DNA of 57,082 bases from Sulfurimonas sp. (GTDB taxonomy: Bacteria; Campylobacterota; Campylobacteria; Campylobacterales; Sulfurimonadaceae). The notes beneath the pieces were generated by a model. That model had not been told where the DNA came from. It made no database searches and saw only the letters and a program-made list of their open reading frames with translations. The stretch spans positions 1 to 57,082 of the forward strand of contig NZ_JAQVKA010000004.1 in the NCBI RefSeq assembly GCF_028694895.1, read 5' to 3'. Of this stretch, positions 1 through 8,079 are shown piece after piece. A program made the position numbers and the translations under genes. How positions within the stretch are numbered: position 1 is the stretch's first letter; every line of letters begins with the position of its first letter.

Positions 1-31
1 CTGCACACTTTTCATTCATATCTTCTAGCAC
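1..31 (-). CDS. purF: Amidophosphoribosyltransferase, N-terminal fragment (cut by window edge)
   Basis: Only the first ten codons are visible. On the minus strand an AAGGAG box lies six bases before a GTG start that reads MLEDMNEKCA and runs off the window; an in-frame ATG (MNEKCA) four codons in is an alternative start. The NEKCA string resembles the short propeptide plus catalytic cysteine that begins PurF in epsilonproteobacteria, where cleavage exposes Cys as the glutaminase nucleophile. PurF makes phosphoribosylamine in purine synthesis. It lies about 70 bases after dapB in the same direction. Identity rests on very few residues and is inferred. Confidence 0.5.
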   Translation of the reverse strand, partial: MLEDMNEKCA

Positions 32-101
32 ACTTCTCTCCTTGGCTAAATAGTCAACTATTTTTGCGATTACACTAAAATCAAATTAAAATAAAATTGA
101 T

Positions 102-869
102 TTAAACTTCTAAACAGTCACTTATAGAGTAAAGACCTGACTCTTTTTTAGCTAACCAAGAAGCAGCTCTGATTGCACCTTTACTAAATGTATTTCTTGA
201 AGTAGCTGTATGATTTAACTCTAAAAATTCGCCATCATTGTAAAAGCCTACGGTATGACGCCCTACGATATCTCCACCGCGAAGAGCCATAACGGCTATC
301 TCATCACTGCTTCTCTCGCCAATGTTTCCATCTCTTCCGCTAATGCGAACCTTATCAAGATCTAAACCACGTCCAGCTGCTGCTGATTCTGCTAAAGTAA
401 GTGCCGTTCCACTTGGTGCATCTTTTTTATGTTTATGATGCATCTCAACTATCTCTATGTCAAAGCCATCTAGAGCTGCAGAAGCTTCGCGTACAAGCTT
501 GTTTAAAAGAGCTACTCCTAAAGACATGTTTGTAGCATAAAGAACAGGCATATTTTTACTTGCTTCTTTTAGAAGGTTTAACTGATGAGTGTTTAATCCT
601 GTAGTACCAATTACTAAAGGTTTTGGAGTTTTAAGTGCAGCTTCGAGTAGTGTTTCACAAGCCTCAGGAAGTGAGAAGTCAATAACTATATCACATGCAT
701 TAAGAAATGACTTCATATCAGTACTAACAAGCACTGATGGGTCTATTGAAAAATCAAGAGAGTTTCTTACAAATACAGAACTTAGACTAATATTTTCAGT
801 CGTTTTAAGGTCTTCTAGGAGGAGCTTTCCAACTCTTCCATTTGCGCCAAAAACACCAACTTTTACCAT
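102..869 (-). CDS. dapB: 4-hydroxy-tetrahydrodipicolinate reductase
   Basis: DapB reduces the DapA product with NAD(P)H in the diaminopimelate/lysine pathway, feeding both lysine and peptidoglycan synthesis in the cytoplasm. The 255-aa length fits the family. The N-terminus carries the Rossmann motif GVFGANGRVG (residues 5-14). The middle has IGTTG and the catalytic segment EMHHKHKKDAPSGTAL (about residues 142-157), which holds the proton-donor histidine and substrate-binding lysine. The C-terminal GFYNDGEFLELNHTA segment is also typical. It is the fourth gene of a minus-strand run starting at trxA and starts 40 bases after trxB. Confident assignment. Confidence 0.96.
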   Translation of the reverse strand: MVKVGVFGANGRVGKLLLEDLKTTENISLSSVFVRNSLDFSIDPSVLVSTDMKSFLNACDIVIDFSLPEACETLLEAALKTPKPLVIGTTGLNTHQLNLLKEASKNMPVLYATNMSLGVALLNKLVREASAALDGFDIEIVEMHHKHKKDAPSGTALTLAESAAAGRGLDLDKVRISGRDGNIGERSSDEIAVMALRGGDIVGRHTVGFYNDGEFLELNHTATSRNTFSKGAIRAASWLAKKESGLYSISDCLEV

Positions 870-908
870 TTTATTCCCCTTTTATTTCTATAACATTTAA
901 AATTTATC

Positions 909-1853
909 TTAGTGATTTAGTAGCTCATCAACATAAGAGATTGCTTTTAATGCAGCAACCGCGCCATCTCCAGCTGCACTTACAACTTGTTTAGGAGCTG
1001 CTATACGCATATCTCCAGCTGAGAAAAGTCCTTTTACAGAAGTTTGCATACTAATATCAACAATAACTTCACCTTGTTTATTCATTTCACATAAGAAAGT
1101 ACCATCTTCTTGCTTTAGAGTTTGGTTATTCACATCATTTCCAACAAATGTAAACACCCCAGGAACTTTGATATCGCGAACTTCACCGTTATTATTTTTT
1201 ATAAGAATCCCAGTAACACCCATCTCATCGCCATAAACTTCTTCTGGAGAGGAGTTTAAAACTAACTCTATATTTTGTGTTCTTTTTACTCTAGCAACTG
1301 TGTTTGGAGCGGAGCGAAATGTATCACGTCTATGAACAAGATAAACTTTTGAACATATCTTAGCAAGGTAGAGTGCCTCTTCAAGGGCTGTATCTCCGCC
1401 ACCGATGACTACAACTTCTTTTCCTTTATAGAAAAATCCATCACATGTAGCACAAGTACTTACACCTTTTCCAAATAATGCATCCTCACCCTTAAATCCA
1501 GCACGTCTTGGAGATGAACCAGTACAAACAATAACGCTATGTGCTTGCGTTATTGAGCCGTCATCTTTATGAATATTGAAAGTATCTCCATCTTTGCTAA
1601 CTCTAAGAATAGCTACCATCTCATGCTTAAGGCCAAACTTTTGGCACTGCTGGGGCCATGGAATCATAAGATCCATTCCGCTAATTTCTCCTGTTACACC
1701 TGGATAGTTTTCTATCTCAGAACTTTGAGTAATTTGACCACCTGGCATACCTTTTTCATACATAACAACATTTTCTAATCCACCACGAGTTGTGTAGAGT
1801 CCAGCAGTTAAACCAGCTGGCCCTCCACCTATAATTGCGCAATCTAAAATCAT
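909..1853 (-). CDS. trxB: Thioredoxin reductase
   Basis: TrxB is a cytoplasmic FAD enzyme that passes electrons from NADPH to thioredoxin. The 314-aa protein has the FAD motif [10 protein letters not shown] near residue 8, the redox-active CATCDG site near residue 134, the NADPH-binding [10 protein letters not shown] near residue 151, and the C-terminal FAD-contacting SAGDMR near residue 280. These are the usual order and spacing for low-molecular-weight TrxB. Its substrate gene trxA lies two genes upstream on the same strand with a 161-aa unknown between them, so all three probably share the trxA promoter. Confidence 0.96.
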   Translation of the reverse strand: MILDCAIIGGGPAGLTAGLYTTRGGLENVVMYEKGMPGGQITQSSEIENYPGVTGEISGMDLMIPWPQQCQKFGLKHEMVAILRVSKDGDTFNIHKDDGSITQAHSVIVCTGSSPRRAGFKGEDALFGKGVSTCATCDGFFYKGKEVVVIGGGDTALEEALYLAKICSKVYLVHRRDTFRSAPNTVARVKRTQNIELVLNSSPEEVYGDEMGVTGILIKNNNGEVRDIKVPGVFTFVGNDVNNQTLKQEDGTFLCEMNKQGEVIVDISMQTSVKGLFSAGDMRIAAPKQVVSAAGDGAVAALKAISYVDELLNH

Positions 1854-1868
1854 ATATATATATTCCTT

Positions 1869-2354
1869 TTACAAATCTCTTATTTTATTCGATAATTCAT
1901 GCAAATTATCTAGTTTGAGTATCATACTATCTTGTTTATAAATCTGCTCTTTTGTTTTTTTTATAAAGAATATAGATGGGGATTCATAGATGTTAAACCT
2001 CTGTATAAAGCTAAGTGAGGTCTTTGTCCCAGACCTAAGAAAGGTTGTACTTTGCGTATTTGTAAATGCTTGATTGTAGTAATCAATTGCTAAGATTTTA
2101 TACTTAAGATTTGTTTGAGAGAGAAGCTCTGCAGTGCCAGATTCTTTTGAAGAATAAAAGACGATTATATAGTTTTCATCGCTTGGTTTAAATATCTCTT
2201 TTTGCTCATAAAACACCCACTCTTTAAAGTCGATAAATTTATACTCAGCAAATTTGTAATTGAAGTAAGCAAAAGTAGCAGCTATCATAGCTGCACCAAA
2301 GAAAGAGGCTAGAAGAGTAGATAAAGTAAAGAGACTTTTGCCTCTTTGCTTCAC
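1869..2354 (-). CDS. Membrane-anchored thioredoxin-like protein of unknown function
   Basis: I do not recognise a named family. The 161-aa product starts at a GTG and has a single hydrophobic segment at about residues 9-31 after a short basic stretch (MKQRGK), suggesting an N-in anchor with the rest outside the cytoplasm. The soluble part has a strand IIVFYSS, a later ESPSIFFIKK and a C-terminal helix, which recalls a thioredoxin fold. There is no CxxC and no cysteine at all, so it would not be a disulfide oxidoreductase. It sits between trxA (17 bases upstream) and trxB (15 bases downstream), so it is almost certainly cotranscribed with them. The fold idea is inference. Confidence 0.75.
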   Translation of the reverse strand: MKQRGKSLFTLSTLLASFFGAAMIAATFAYFNYKFAEYKFIDFKEWVFYEQKEIFKPSDENYIIVFYSSKESGTAELLSQTNLKYKILAIDYYNQAFTNTQSTTFLRSGTKTSLSFIQRFNIYESPSIFFIKKTKEQIYKQDSMILKLDNLHELSNKIRDL

Positions 2355-2371
2355 CGGAGCACTCTTAAAGA

Positions 2372-2692
2372 TTACGCTAAAAGCGCGTCGATTTTTTGTG
2401 CAAGAGCAGCTTTAGATTGTGCTCCAACAACTTGATCTACCATTTTTCCATCTTTAAAAAACATGATAGTTGGGATAGAGCGGATACCAAATTTTACAGC
2501 GATATCTTGCTCTTCATCTGTGTTTACTTTACAGATTTTAGCTTTACCATCGTAATCATTTGCTAACTCCTCAATTACTGGAGCAATCATACGGCAAGGC
2601 CCACACCAAGGTGCCCAAAAATCAACTAAAGATACACCTTCACCCAGTGTTGCTTCGAAATCTGCGCTAGTTAATTCTATATATTTTCCCAT
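2372..2692 (-). CDS. trxA: Thioredoxin
   Basis: This is a 106-aa thioredoxin of standard length with the active site [10 protein letters not shown] at about residues 26-35, the cis-proline region [10 protein letters not shown] near residue 72, and the conserved DFWAPW and KVNTDE strands. It reduces cytoplasmic protein disulfides and is recharged by the TrxB encoded two genes on. An AAGGAAA ribosome binding site lies just before the ATG, and a TATAAT box lies about 33 bases upstream, so it is the first gene of the trxA-orf-trxB-dapB run. Confidence 0.97.
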   Translation of the reverse strand: MGKYIELTSADFEATLGEGVSLVDFWAPWCGPCRMIAPVIEELANDYDGKAKICKVNTDEEQDIAVKFGIRSIPTIMFFKDGKMVDQVVGAQSKAALAQKIDALLA

Positions 2693-2724
2693 TTTAATTT
2701 CCTTGCTTTTTTTGTATTTGGGGC

Positions 2725-2730
2725 ATTATA
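2725..2730 (-). promoter_or_regulatory. Putative -10 box for the trxA operon
   Basis: On the minus strand the gap between the PHP gene and trxA contains GTATAATGCCCC, a perfect TATAAT hexamer about 33 bases before the trxA ATG. A poor TTTAAA-like -35 lies near 2748-2753. This spacing is normal for a vegetative promoter in this phylum, where -35 boxes are weak. Confidence 0.6.
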
Positions 2731-2768
2731 CAAAGCTAAGTCTTTAAAATTGCTTTATAACAAATCTA

Positions 2769-3548
2769 TTAAAATTTTATAAACTCTTTTTTTCGCTTAC
2801 GATAAATTACACATTCACTAAAGCCTAATTCCTTAACCATTTTCATAGTTTCATCACTAAAGAGGCCAACTTGTTCTGGTTTATGCGCATCTGAAGCAAA
2901 TGTTATAGGAATGTCTAATCTTTTAATCTCTTTGAGTAGCTCAGGTGATGGATATGCCTCTGCAATTGGTTTTCTAAAACCTGCAACGTTTATCTCAACA
3001 GACATACCAGATTCTTTTATTGCCAAAAGAGCGTTTTTTGCTATATCTACAATGTTGCCCTTTGGCATAAATTTAAAAATTTTTATTAAATCTAGGTGGC
3101 CTACTATATCAAATAGTTTGCTCTTTGCCATCTCCTCGATTGCGTTAAAATACTTTTGCCAAATCTCATCAATATCTTGATTTTCATAATCTTTTATAAA
3201 CTCAGGGTTATCAAATCCCCACTCATTTATAAAGTGCACACTTCCGATAAGATAATCTACTTTTGCATTTAATACTCTCTCATCCATGTAGCCTCTTAGA
3301 TAATCTACCTCATAGCCTAAGAGAATCTCTATTTTATCTTTATAGTGCTCTTTTGCTTCTAGAATGTTTTGCTCATACTCGCGCATCTGATCAAATCTCA
3401 TGCGATATTTTTCATCAAAATTCATTGCTGCATGCTCCGAGAAGCCAAAGTATTGAATATTGCACTCAATCGCTTTATCAATATACTGGGCTATTTCACC
3501 CTCTGCATGGTTACAAAGCTTAGTGTGATTATGTAGGTCAACTATCAT
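2769..3548 (-). CDS. PHP-domain phosphoesterase, histidinol-phosphatase family
   Basis: The 259-aa protein starts MIVDLHNHT, the metal-binding HxH motif of PHP-fold phosphoesterases, and continues with FSEHAA (about residue 37), SVHFI (about residue 104), GHLDLIK (about residue 150) and the closing FASDAHKP (about residue 218). This set of histidines and aspartates forms the trinuclear metal site. The length and the first and last motifs match HisJ/HisK-type histidinol phosphatases, which release L-histidinol late in histidine synthesis. No his genes adjoin it, so the substrate stays inferred. Confidence 0.8.
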   Translation of the reverse strand: MIVDLHNHTKLCNHAEGEIAQYIDKAIECNIQYFGFSEHAAMNFDEKYRMRFDQMREYEQNILEAKEHYKDKIEILLGYEVDYLRGYMDERVLNAKVDYLIGSVHFINEWGFDNPEFIKDYENQDIDEIWQKYFNAIEEMAKSKLFDIVGHLDLIKIFKFMPKGNIVDIAKNALLAIKESGMSVEINVAGFRKPIAEAYPSPELLKEIKRLDIPITFASDAHKPEQVGLFSDETMKMVKELGFSECVIYRKRKKEFIKF

Positions 3549-3635
3549 TTTCTCATTCCAATTTTGTATATTTTTATGATATTATAGTGTCAAACAATAA
3601 ATTTAGCTAATTTTACAAATATGGAGAAATTGATT

Positions 3636-4364
3636 ATGACCCAAGAAGAACTTGATGCTTTGATGAGTGGTGATATTGATGATTTAGACTCTTTTGAGGA
3701 TGAAAAAAGTACTTCTGATGAAGAATCTTTTATAGAAGAAGAACTATCAGATGATTTAACTTTACAAGATGACGAACTAAAAGAGACTGACGACTCAAAA
3801 CCAGCTGGATATACAAAGCAAACTTCTCACCATTGGCCTTTGCCTGCTACTGATGAGAACAAAATGGTACATCAATTGGATGATGTTACAAAAGAGAGCG
3901 AAGAGAAAGCTAGTGAAATATTTGACATTATTGATGGTGTTTCTAACAAACTTGTGGAGAGTGAAGAGTTTATAAATAATATTGTTGAAACTTTAAATAG
4001 TAATATAGAGCTCTTTAAAACATTAAATAAAAAATTTCCAGATGTTGAAGCTTTTGCAACACACTTAGAAAAAAATAACGCAGCATTAGATGAAGCAAAT
4101 GAGATAATAGAGGCTATGCAATCTGGTGGAGACTCTATTATGAATGTTATGGATATTATGCAGTATCAAGACATTCATCGTCAAAAGATAGAGCGTGTTA
4201 TAAATGTTATGCGCGCACTCTCTAACTATATGAACTCTCTTTTTGAAGGTAGAATTGACGATGAGAAGAGAGTCTCTTCTGCTCAACATATTGTAGGTGA
4301 TACTCATAATGAACTCGCTTCAAATGAAGATATAGAAGCACTACTCGCAAGTTTTGCAAAATAA
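3636..4364 (+). CDS. cheZ: CheZ-type CheY-P phosphatase (remote epsilonproteobacterial form)
   Basis: The 242-aa product, counted from ATG 3636, has GGAGA eight bases upstream of the start; the track's ATG 3621 begins just before that GGAGA, so its Shine-Dalgarno would fall inside the gene. CheZ speeds dephosphorylation of CheY-P to end the tumble signal. The segment MQYQDIHRQKIERV matches the catalytic DxxxQ helix of CheZ, and the acidic C-terminus NEDIEALLASFAK resembles the CheZ peptide that docks on CheY. The N-terminus MTQEELDALMSGD resembles the CheY-docking peptide of FliM/FliN. Between them lie an acidic linker and a long helical region. It resembles the remote CheZ described in Helicobacter (HP0170). 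Its stop overlaps the next start by one base. Confidence 0.85.
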   Translation: MTQEELDALMSGDIDDLDSFEDEKSTSDEESFIEEELSDDLTLQDDELKETDDSKPAGYTKQTSHHWPLPATDENKMVHQLDDVTKESEEKASEIFDIIDGVSNKLVESEEFINNIVETLNSNIELFKTLNKKFPDVEAFATHLEKNNAALDEANEIIEAMQSGGDSIMNVMDIMQYQDIHRQKIERVINVMRALSNYMNSLFEGRIDDEKRVSSAQHIVGDTHNELASNEDIEALLASFAK

Positions 4365-5656
4365 TGGATAGAGTTGAGTTATTGTCTCCTGCTGGGACGT
4401 TAGAGAAATTAAAGATTGCTATTGATTTTGGAGCAGACGCTGTTTATGGTGGAGTTAGTCACTTCTCACTTCGTATCCGCTCTGGTAAAGAGTTTAGTTT
4501 TGAAGAGTTTGAAGAGGGGATTGCTTATGCACATGCAAGAGGTAAAAAAGTCTATGCAACTATCAATGGTTTTCCTTTTAACTCACAACTAAATCTACTG
4601 AAAAAACATATACTTAAGATGGCAGAGTTAAAGCCAGATGCTTTCATAATAGCAACTCCAGGTGTACTTAAACTATGTCATGAGCTAGCTCCTGATATGC
4701 CGCTTCACCTTTCAACTCAAGCAAATGTTATGAATGTTTTAGATGCAAAAGTTTACTATGACATGGGAGCTACTCGTATCATTACAGCTAGAGAGATTTC
4801 GCTTAGGGACTTGGTTGAGATAAAAAAAGAGCTTCCAGATTTGGAGCTTGAAGTATTTGTCCATGGATCTATGTGTTTTGCATATAGTGGAAGATGCCTC
4901 ATCTCAACTCTACAAAGTGGACGAGTTCCAAATCGTGGAAGTTGCGCAAATGATTGTAGATTTCCTTATGAGATGTACGCAGCAAATCCAGAAACAGGGA
5001 CGCTCTTTAAGCTTGAAGAGGATGAAGGTGTTGGAACTTACATCATGAACTCAAAAGATTTAAATCTTGCTTCGCATATAAAAGAGATACTAGATACTGG
5101 TGCGGTTGATTCTATAAAAGTTGAAGGGCGCACAAAAACATCATATTATGCGGCAGTTACTGCAAAAGCTTATAGAATGGCGTTGAATGACTACTATAAC
5201 GGTATAAACGATGTAGAGAAATATCAATATGAGTTACAATCTTTACAAAACAGAGGCTACACAGACGCTTATCTTATCTCAAGACCTTTTGAAAAGCATG
5301 ATACACAAAGTCTAGATTTTACTATGCAACTTGGAACTCATCAGGTTAGCGGACAAGTAGATGAGCGAGGAACACACTTCTTGTGCAAATACAAAACTCT
5401 GCCTAATGATGAGTTAGAACTTGTTGCTCCGCTTGATGCAAAGATAGAGATGGTAGATAATGAGATAGGTACTATTTATGAGAGAGACGGCAGAGTTTAC
5501 ATGAAGCTAAAAAAACTTTTAGCTGAGAATAAAAAAGTTTGGGATGAGGTACATAGTGGAAATTTAAACCCTATAACACTTCCTATAAAACTACCTGCTT
5601 ATACATTTCTAAGAATCCCATCTACGCCAGATATGGGAGCATATCCAAAAGCATAA
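4364..5656 (+). CDS. trhP: Peptidase U32 family protein, TrhP (YegQ)-like tRNA hydroxylation factor
   Basis: The 430-aa protein begins VELLSPAGTLEKLKIAIDFGADAVY in the manner of U32 proteins. It has the signature VHGSMCFAYSGRCLIS followed by NRGSCANDCRFPY, whose four cysteines are the proposed iron-sulfur ligands. E. coli TrhP (YegQ) supports 5-hydroxyuridine formation at tRNA position 34 using prephenate-dependent chemistry, and this protein matches it in order of motifs and approximate length. The ATG overlaps the cheZ stop (TAATG), which suggests translational coupling, although the functions are unrelated. The older label 'collagenase-like protease' is not supported by a protease motif. 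Confidence 0.85.
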   Translation: MDRVELLSPAGTLEKLKIAIDFGADAVYGGVSHFSLRIRSGKEFSFEEFEEGIAYAHARGKKVYATINGFPFNSQLNLLKKHILKMAELKPDAFIIATPGVLKLCHELAPDMPLHLSTQANVMNVLDAKVYYDMGATRIITAREISLRDLVEIKKELPDLELEVFVHGSMCFAYSGRCLISTLQSGRVPNRGSCANDCRFPYEMYAANPETGTLFKLEEDEGVGTYIMNSKDLNLASHIKEILDTGAVDSIKVEGRTKTSYYAAVTAKAYRMALNDYYNGINDVEKYQYELQSLQNRGYTDAYLISRPFEKHDTQSLDFTMQLGTHQVSGQVDERGTHFLCKYKTLPNDELELVAPLDAKIEMVDNEIGTIYERDGRVYMKLKKLLAENKKVWDEVHSGNLNPITLPIKLPAYTFLRIPSTPDMGAYPKA

Positions 5657-5697
5657 AAGCTTTTATCTGCTTTATGCTTGGATGGCTTTATCAAGCC
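5649..5697 (+). terminator. Two consecutive hairpins after trhP, possible transcription end
   Basis: A nine-base inverted repeat (AAGCATAAA at 5649-5657 with TTTATGCTT at 5671-5679) includes the trhP stop codon. It is followed by GGCTT-TATC-AAGCC at 5684-5697. There is no T tract after either, so an intrinsic terminator is not clearly supported; the hairpins may instead protect the transcript's 3' end. The purE promoter follows at once. Confidence 0.3.
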
Positions 5698-5728
5698 TAA
5701 CATCAAAAAAAAGTTTAAAAAGCTATGA

Positions 5729-5734
5729 TATAAT
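5729..5734 (+). promoter_or_regulatory. Putative -10 box for purE
   Basis: GATATAATC gives a perfect TATAAT hexamer 29 bases before the purE ATG, downstream of the hairpins that end the trhP unit. An AAGGAT ribosome binding site follows. No convincing -35 is visible, as is usual for this phylum. Confidence 0.55.
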
Positions 5735-5763
5735 CAACTATCAAAAATAAGGATGATGGATAG

Positions 5764-6261
5764 ATGAAATTTGTTTCAATTGTAATAGGCAGCAGAAGTG
5801 ATTATGAGGTTATGAAATCTTGCTCAGATACGCTAGAGGCGTTTGGTGTCTCTTATGAGATGATCATCTCTTCAGCGCATCGTTCACCAGAGAGAACAAA
5901 AGATTATATTGTAAAAGCAGAAAAAAAAGGTGCTCAAGTTTTCATTGCAGCAGCTGGTATGGCTGCGCACCTAGCTGGTGTTTTATCTTCTAAAACTGTA
6001 AAACCTATCATTGGAGTTCCTATGAGTGCATCTGCACTTAGTGGGATAGATGCACTTCTATCAACTGTTCAAATGCCGGCTGGAATGCCAGTTGCTACGG
6101 TAGCAATAGGAAAAGCAGGAGCAATCAACTCTGCATATCTAGCTATGCAAATCTTAGCACTTGATAACGAAGAGTTATCTGTTAAGCTAAAAGAGGATCG
6201 TATAGCTAAGGCTAAAAAAGTTGAGATGGATTCGCTAGAGATAGAGACTATTTTACCTTAA
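5764..6261 (+). CDS. purE: N5-carboxyaminoimidazole ribonucleotide mutase
   Basis: PurE moves the carboxyl group from N5-CAIR to C4 of the imidazole ring in purine synthesis. The 165-aa length fits the class I enzyme. Visible motifs are IGSRSDYEVM (about residues 8-17), the catalytic SSAHRSPERT (about residues 36-45) and AAGMAAHLAGVLSSKT (about residues 62-77). No purK adjoins it here. It has its own promoter and is followed after 21 bases by a coiled-coil protein gene in the same direction. Confidence 0.96.
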   Translation: MKFVSIVIGSRSDYEVMKSCSDTLEAFGVSYEMIISSAHRSPERTKDYIVKAEKKGAQVFIAAAGMAAHLAGVLSSKTVKPIIGVPMSASALSGIDALLSTVQMPAGMPVATVAIGKAGAINSAYLAMQILALDNEELSVKLKEDRIAKAKKVEMDSLEIETILP

Positions 6262-6282
6262 AAAATTGCAATAGGGGCGAAA

Positions 6283-6756
6283 ATGAAGTGGATGCGTGAT
6301 GAAGAGTATATGGAGCTTACAGGGTTAGATATATCAGCTATTGATGATTTAGCACAAAGAGGTAAGCTTACTCTAAAAGTTGAAGACGGTATAAGATACA
6401 TCGACCCATCTAAAGGTGCAAGAGAGGTAGTTCCCGCCCAACTAAGAGAGCTCTCTGCGCATAATACAAAAGAGATGTTGGTTCAGCCTCAGTTTGTTGA
6501 AAAGACAATAGGCACCATCATAAATCTACATGAAAAAGTTCTTGATGCAAAAGATGAGACTCTAAAAGCTGTTAGAGTTGAAAATGAATTTCTAAGAGAA
6601 GCATTAGGCTCTCTTCAAGAGCTTTATGATGAAGATAGAGTAACTATACATACACTTCAAGAACAGCTAAAACTCTCACAACAAGAAGTTGAGTTTATGA
6701 GAAGAAAATATAAACTCATGTGGAACAAAGCTATAGATGAACATACTGATAAATAG
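6283..6756 (+). CDS. DUF3972-like coiled-coil protein
   Basis: The 157-aa protein is of the type annotated as DUF3972 in Campylobacter relatives; its function is unknown to me. The N-terminal 50 residues (EEYMELTGLDISAIDDLAQRG) look like a small helix-turn-helix or excisionase-like fold, followed by a flexible part and a long predicted coiled coil from about residue 80 to 145, rich in Glu, Leu and Arg. There is no signal peptide. It lies 21 bases after purE and 15 bases before the DUF89 gene, so the three probably form one transcript. The family name is from recall. Confidence 0.7.
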   Translation: MKWMRDEEYMELTGLDISAIDDLAQRGKLTLKVEDGIRYIDPSKGAREVVPAQLRELSAHNTKEMLVQPQFVEKTIGTIINLHEKVLDAKDETLKAVRVENEFLREALGSLQELYDEDRVTIHTLQEQLKLSQQEVEFMRRKYKLMWNKAIDEHTDK

Positions 6757-6771
6757 TAGATATTTTAAAAT

Positions 6772-7629
6772 ATGACGATAGATGAAGCTTGCGTTACATG
6801 CATAATAAACCAAAGCACAAAAGTAGCAAATGCAATTGGCGCAGATGAGTTGCTCTTTAAAAAATTAACCTCTACAGTACAAGAGATGAGTAAGTCATTC
6901 TCTTTTAGTGATACCCCTCCTGAAATTGCATCTTATGTTTATGAAAAAATGGCTCTTCTTGCTAATAAAGTAGATTTATATGATGAAGTAAAAGAGCTGT
7001 CAACAAAAAAAGCACTCTCTTTTGTTCCACTTTTAAAAGAGAAAATATTAAACTCTAAAGATAAGCTCTTAACCGCTACAAAAATAGCGGTGGCGGGTAA
7101 TGTTATAGACCTCGCGGCTGAAGTTGAGTTTGACCTCAAAGAGGAGCTTGATAAAATCTTTTATACAGAATTTGCACATGATGACTTTTCTCTCTTTGAA
7201 AAAAAGTTAGATGAGGCAAAGAGTGTTTTAGTCATAGGCGATAATGTAGGCGAGCATATCTTTGACTATATGTTTATAGAGGTACTCAAAGAGTTTTACC
7301 CTAAAACAAAGTTTTCATATATGGTTCGTGGAAACCCAATCATAAACGATGTTACTATGAAAGAGGCAGAGGAAGCTGGGTTTCATGAGCTTTGTGAGCT
7401 AATTGATAGTGGTGTAAACACTCCTGGATTTGCCTATAGCAGAGCTTCTTCTTACTCTAGAGAAGTTTTTGATAGTGTTGATTTGGTTATAAGTAAAGGG
7501 ATGGGAAATTATGAGTGCCTAAGCCCATCACATAGGGCTAATATCTGCTTTTTGCTAAAAGTAAAGTGCTCAGTAGTTGGAGCACACCTGCAAAAAGAGA
7601 TAGGCGATATCATCTGTAAAATCGTATAA
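6772..7629 (+). CDS. DUF89-family damage-control phosphatase-like protein
   Basis: The 285-aa protein shows the DUF89 pattern: an N-terminal cysteine pair (ACVTC, residues 6-10), a helical domain, then VLVIGDNVGEHIFD (about residues 154-167), whose GDNxGE holds the metal-binding Asp and Asn. VRGNPIINDVT and DLVISKGMGNYE follow. Family members are metal-dependent phosphatases that remove damaged or over-phosphorylated sugar phosphates and cofactors. The substrate here is unknown. It converges on the DsrE-like gene with only four bases between the stops and no terminator visible there. Confidence 0.82.
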   Translation: MTIDEACVTCIINQSTKVANAIGADELLFKKLTSTVQEMSKSFSFSDTPPEIASYVYEKMALLANKVDLYDEVKELSTKKALSFVPLLKEKILNSKDKLLTATKIAVAGNVIDLAAEVEFDLKEELDKIFYTEFAHDDFSLFEKKLDEAKSVLVIGDNVGEHIFDYMFIEVLKEFYPKTKFSYMVRGNPIINDVTMKEAEEAGFHELCELIDSGVNTPGFAYSRASSYSREVFDSVDLVISKGMGNYECLSPSHRANICFLLKVKCSVVGAHLQKEIGDIICKIV

Positions 7630-7633
7630 AAAA

Positions 7634-8077
7634 TTACTCAAACACCATAAGCGCATAACCATCGTTTTGATACTTGATGGTTTCTAAGAAGCTGTTTGGA
7701 GAGATTTTTGCAGCTGAGATTACACTGCTCTCATCAATTGCATTTGCGTTTAGGCTCATTGCGCAAACTACTATTTTAACGCCCTTTTTATCAAGTTTTA
7801 TCAGTTGAAGTTGAGCTAGTTTTGCATTTTGTATCTCATCATCTTTTACGAGCATATCATAATCTTTAGAGACAATCTTAGCGCAGCTTCCATGTAGAGT
7901 TATAGCAAAATTTACACTATCACCATTTGACTCAATCATATCCATAGTTCTCTCAACTAAAAACATTCGACTAGCTATGTATGACATATCATTTGAATTA
8001 CAGTCAAAAACAGTTTTGTACTCATGCGCACTAAGCGTAGTTAAAAAAAGAGTGATTAAAATTAAAATATTTCTCAT
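7634..8077 (-). CDS. Periplasmic DsrE/DsrF-like protein
   Basis: The 147-aa product has a signal peptide (MRNILILITLFLTTLSAHE), with cleavage likely after the Ala-His region near residue 18. The mature part has the alternating strands and helices of DsrE/DsrF-like proteins, including VNFAITLHGSCAKIV and KKGVKIVVCAMSLNA. It has cysteines in both of these strands, and the second is at the place where sulfur carriers of this fold hold their active cysteine. An AGGAGAA site precedes the ATG. It lies two bases after the AhpD-like gene and should be cotranscribed with it from the MerR-flanked promoter. A sulfur-carrier or redox role is inference. Confidence 0.75.
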   Translation of the reverse strand: MRNILILITLFLTTLSAHEYKTVFDCNSNDMSYIASRMFLVERTMDMIESNGDSVNFAITLHGSCAKIVSKDYDMLVKDDEIQNAKLAQLQLIKLDKKGVKIVVCAMSLNANAIDESSVISAAKISPNSFLETIKYQNDGYALMVFE

Positions 8078-8079
8078 GA

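Noticed and set aside
3621-3635. Upstream ATG of the cheZ frame as start
   Set aside because: The ATG lies before the GGAGA that serves as ribosome binding site for ATG 3636, and the conserved MTQEELDALM begins at 3636.
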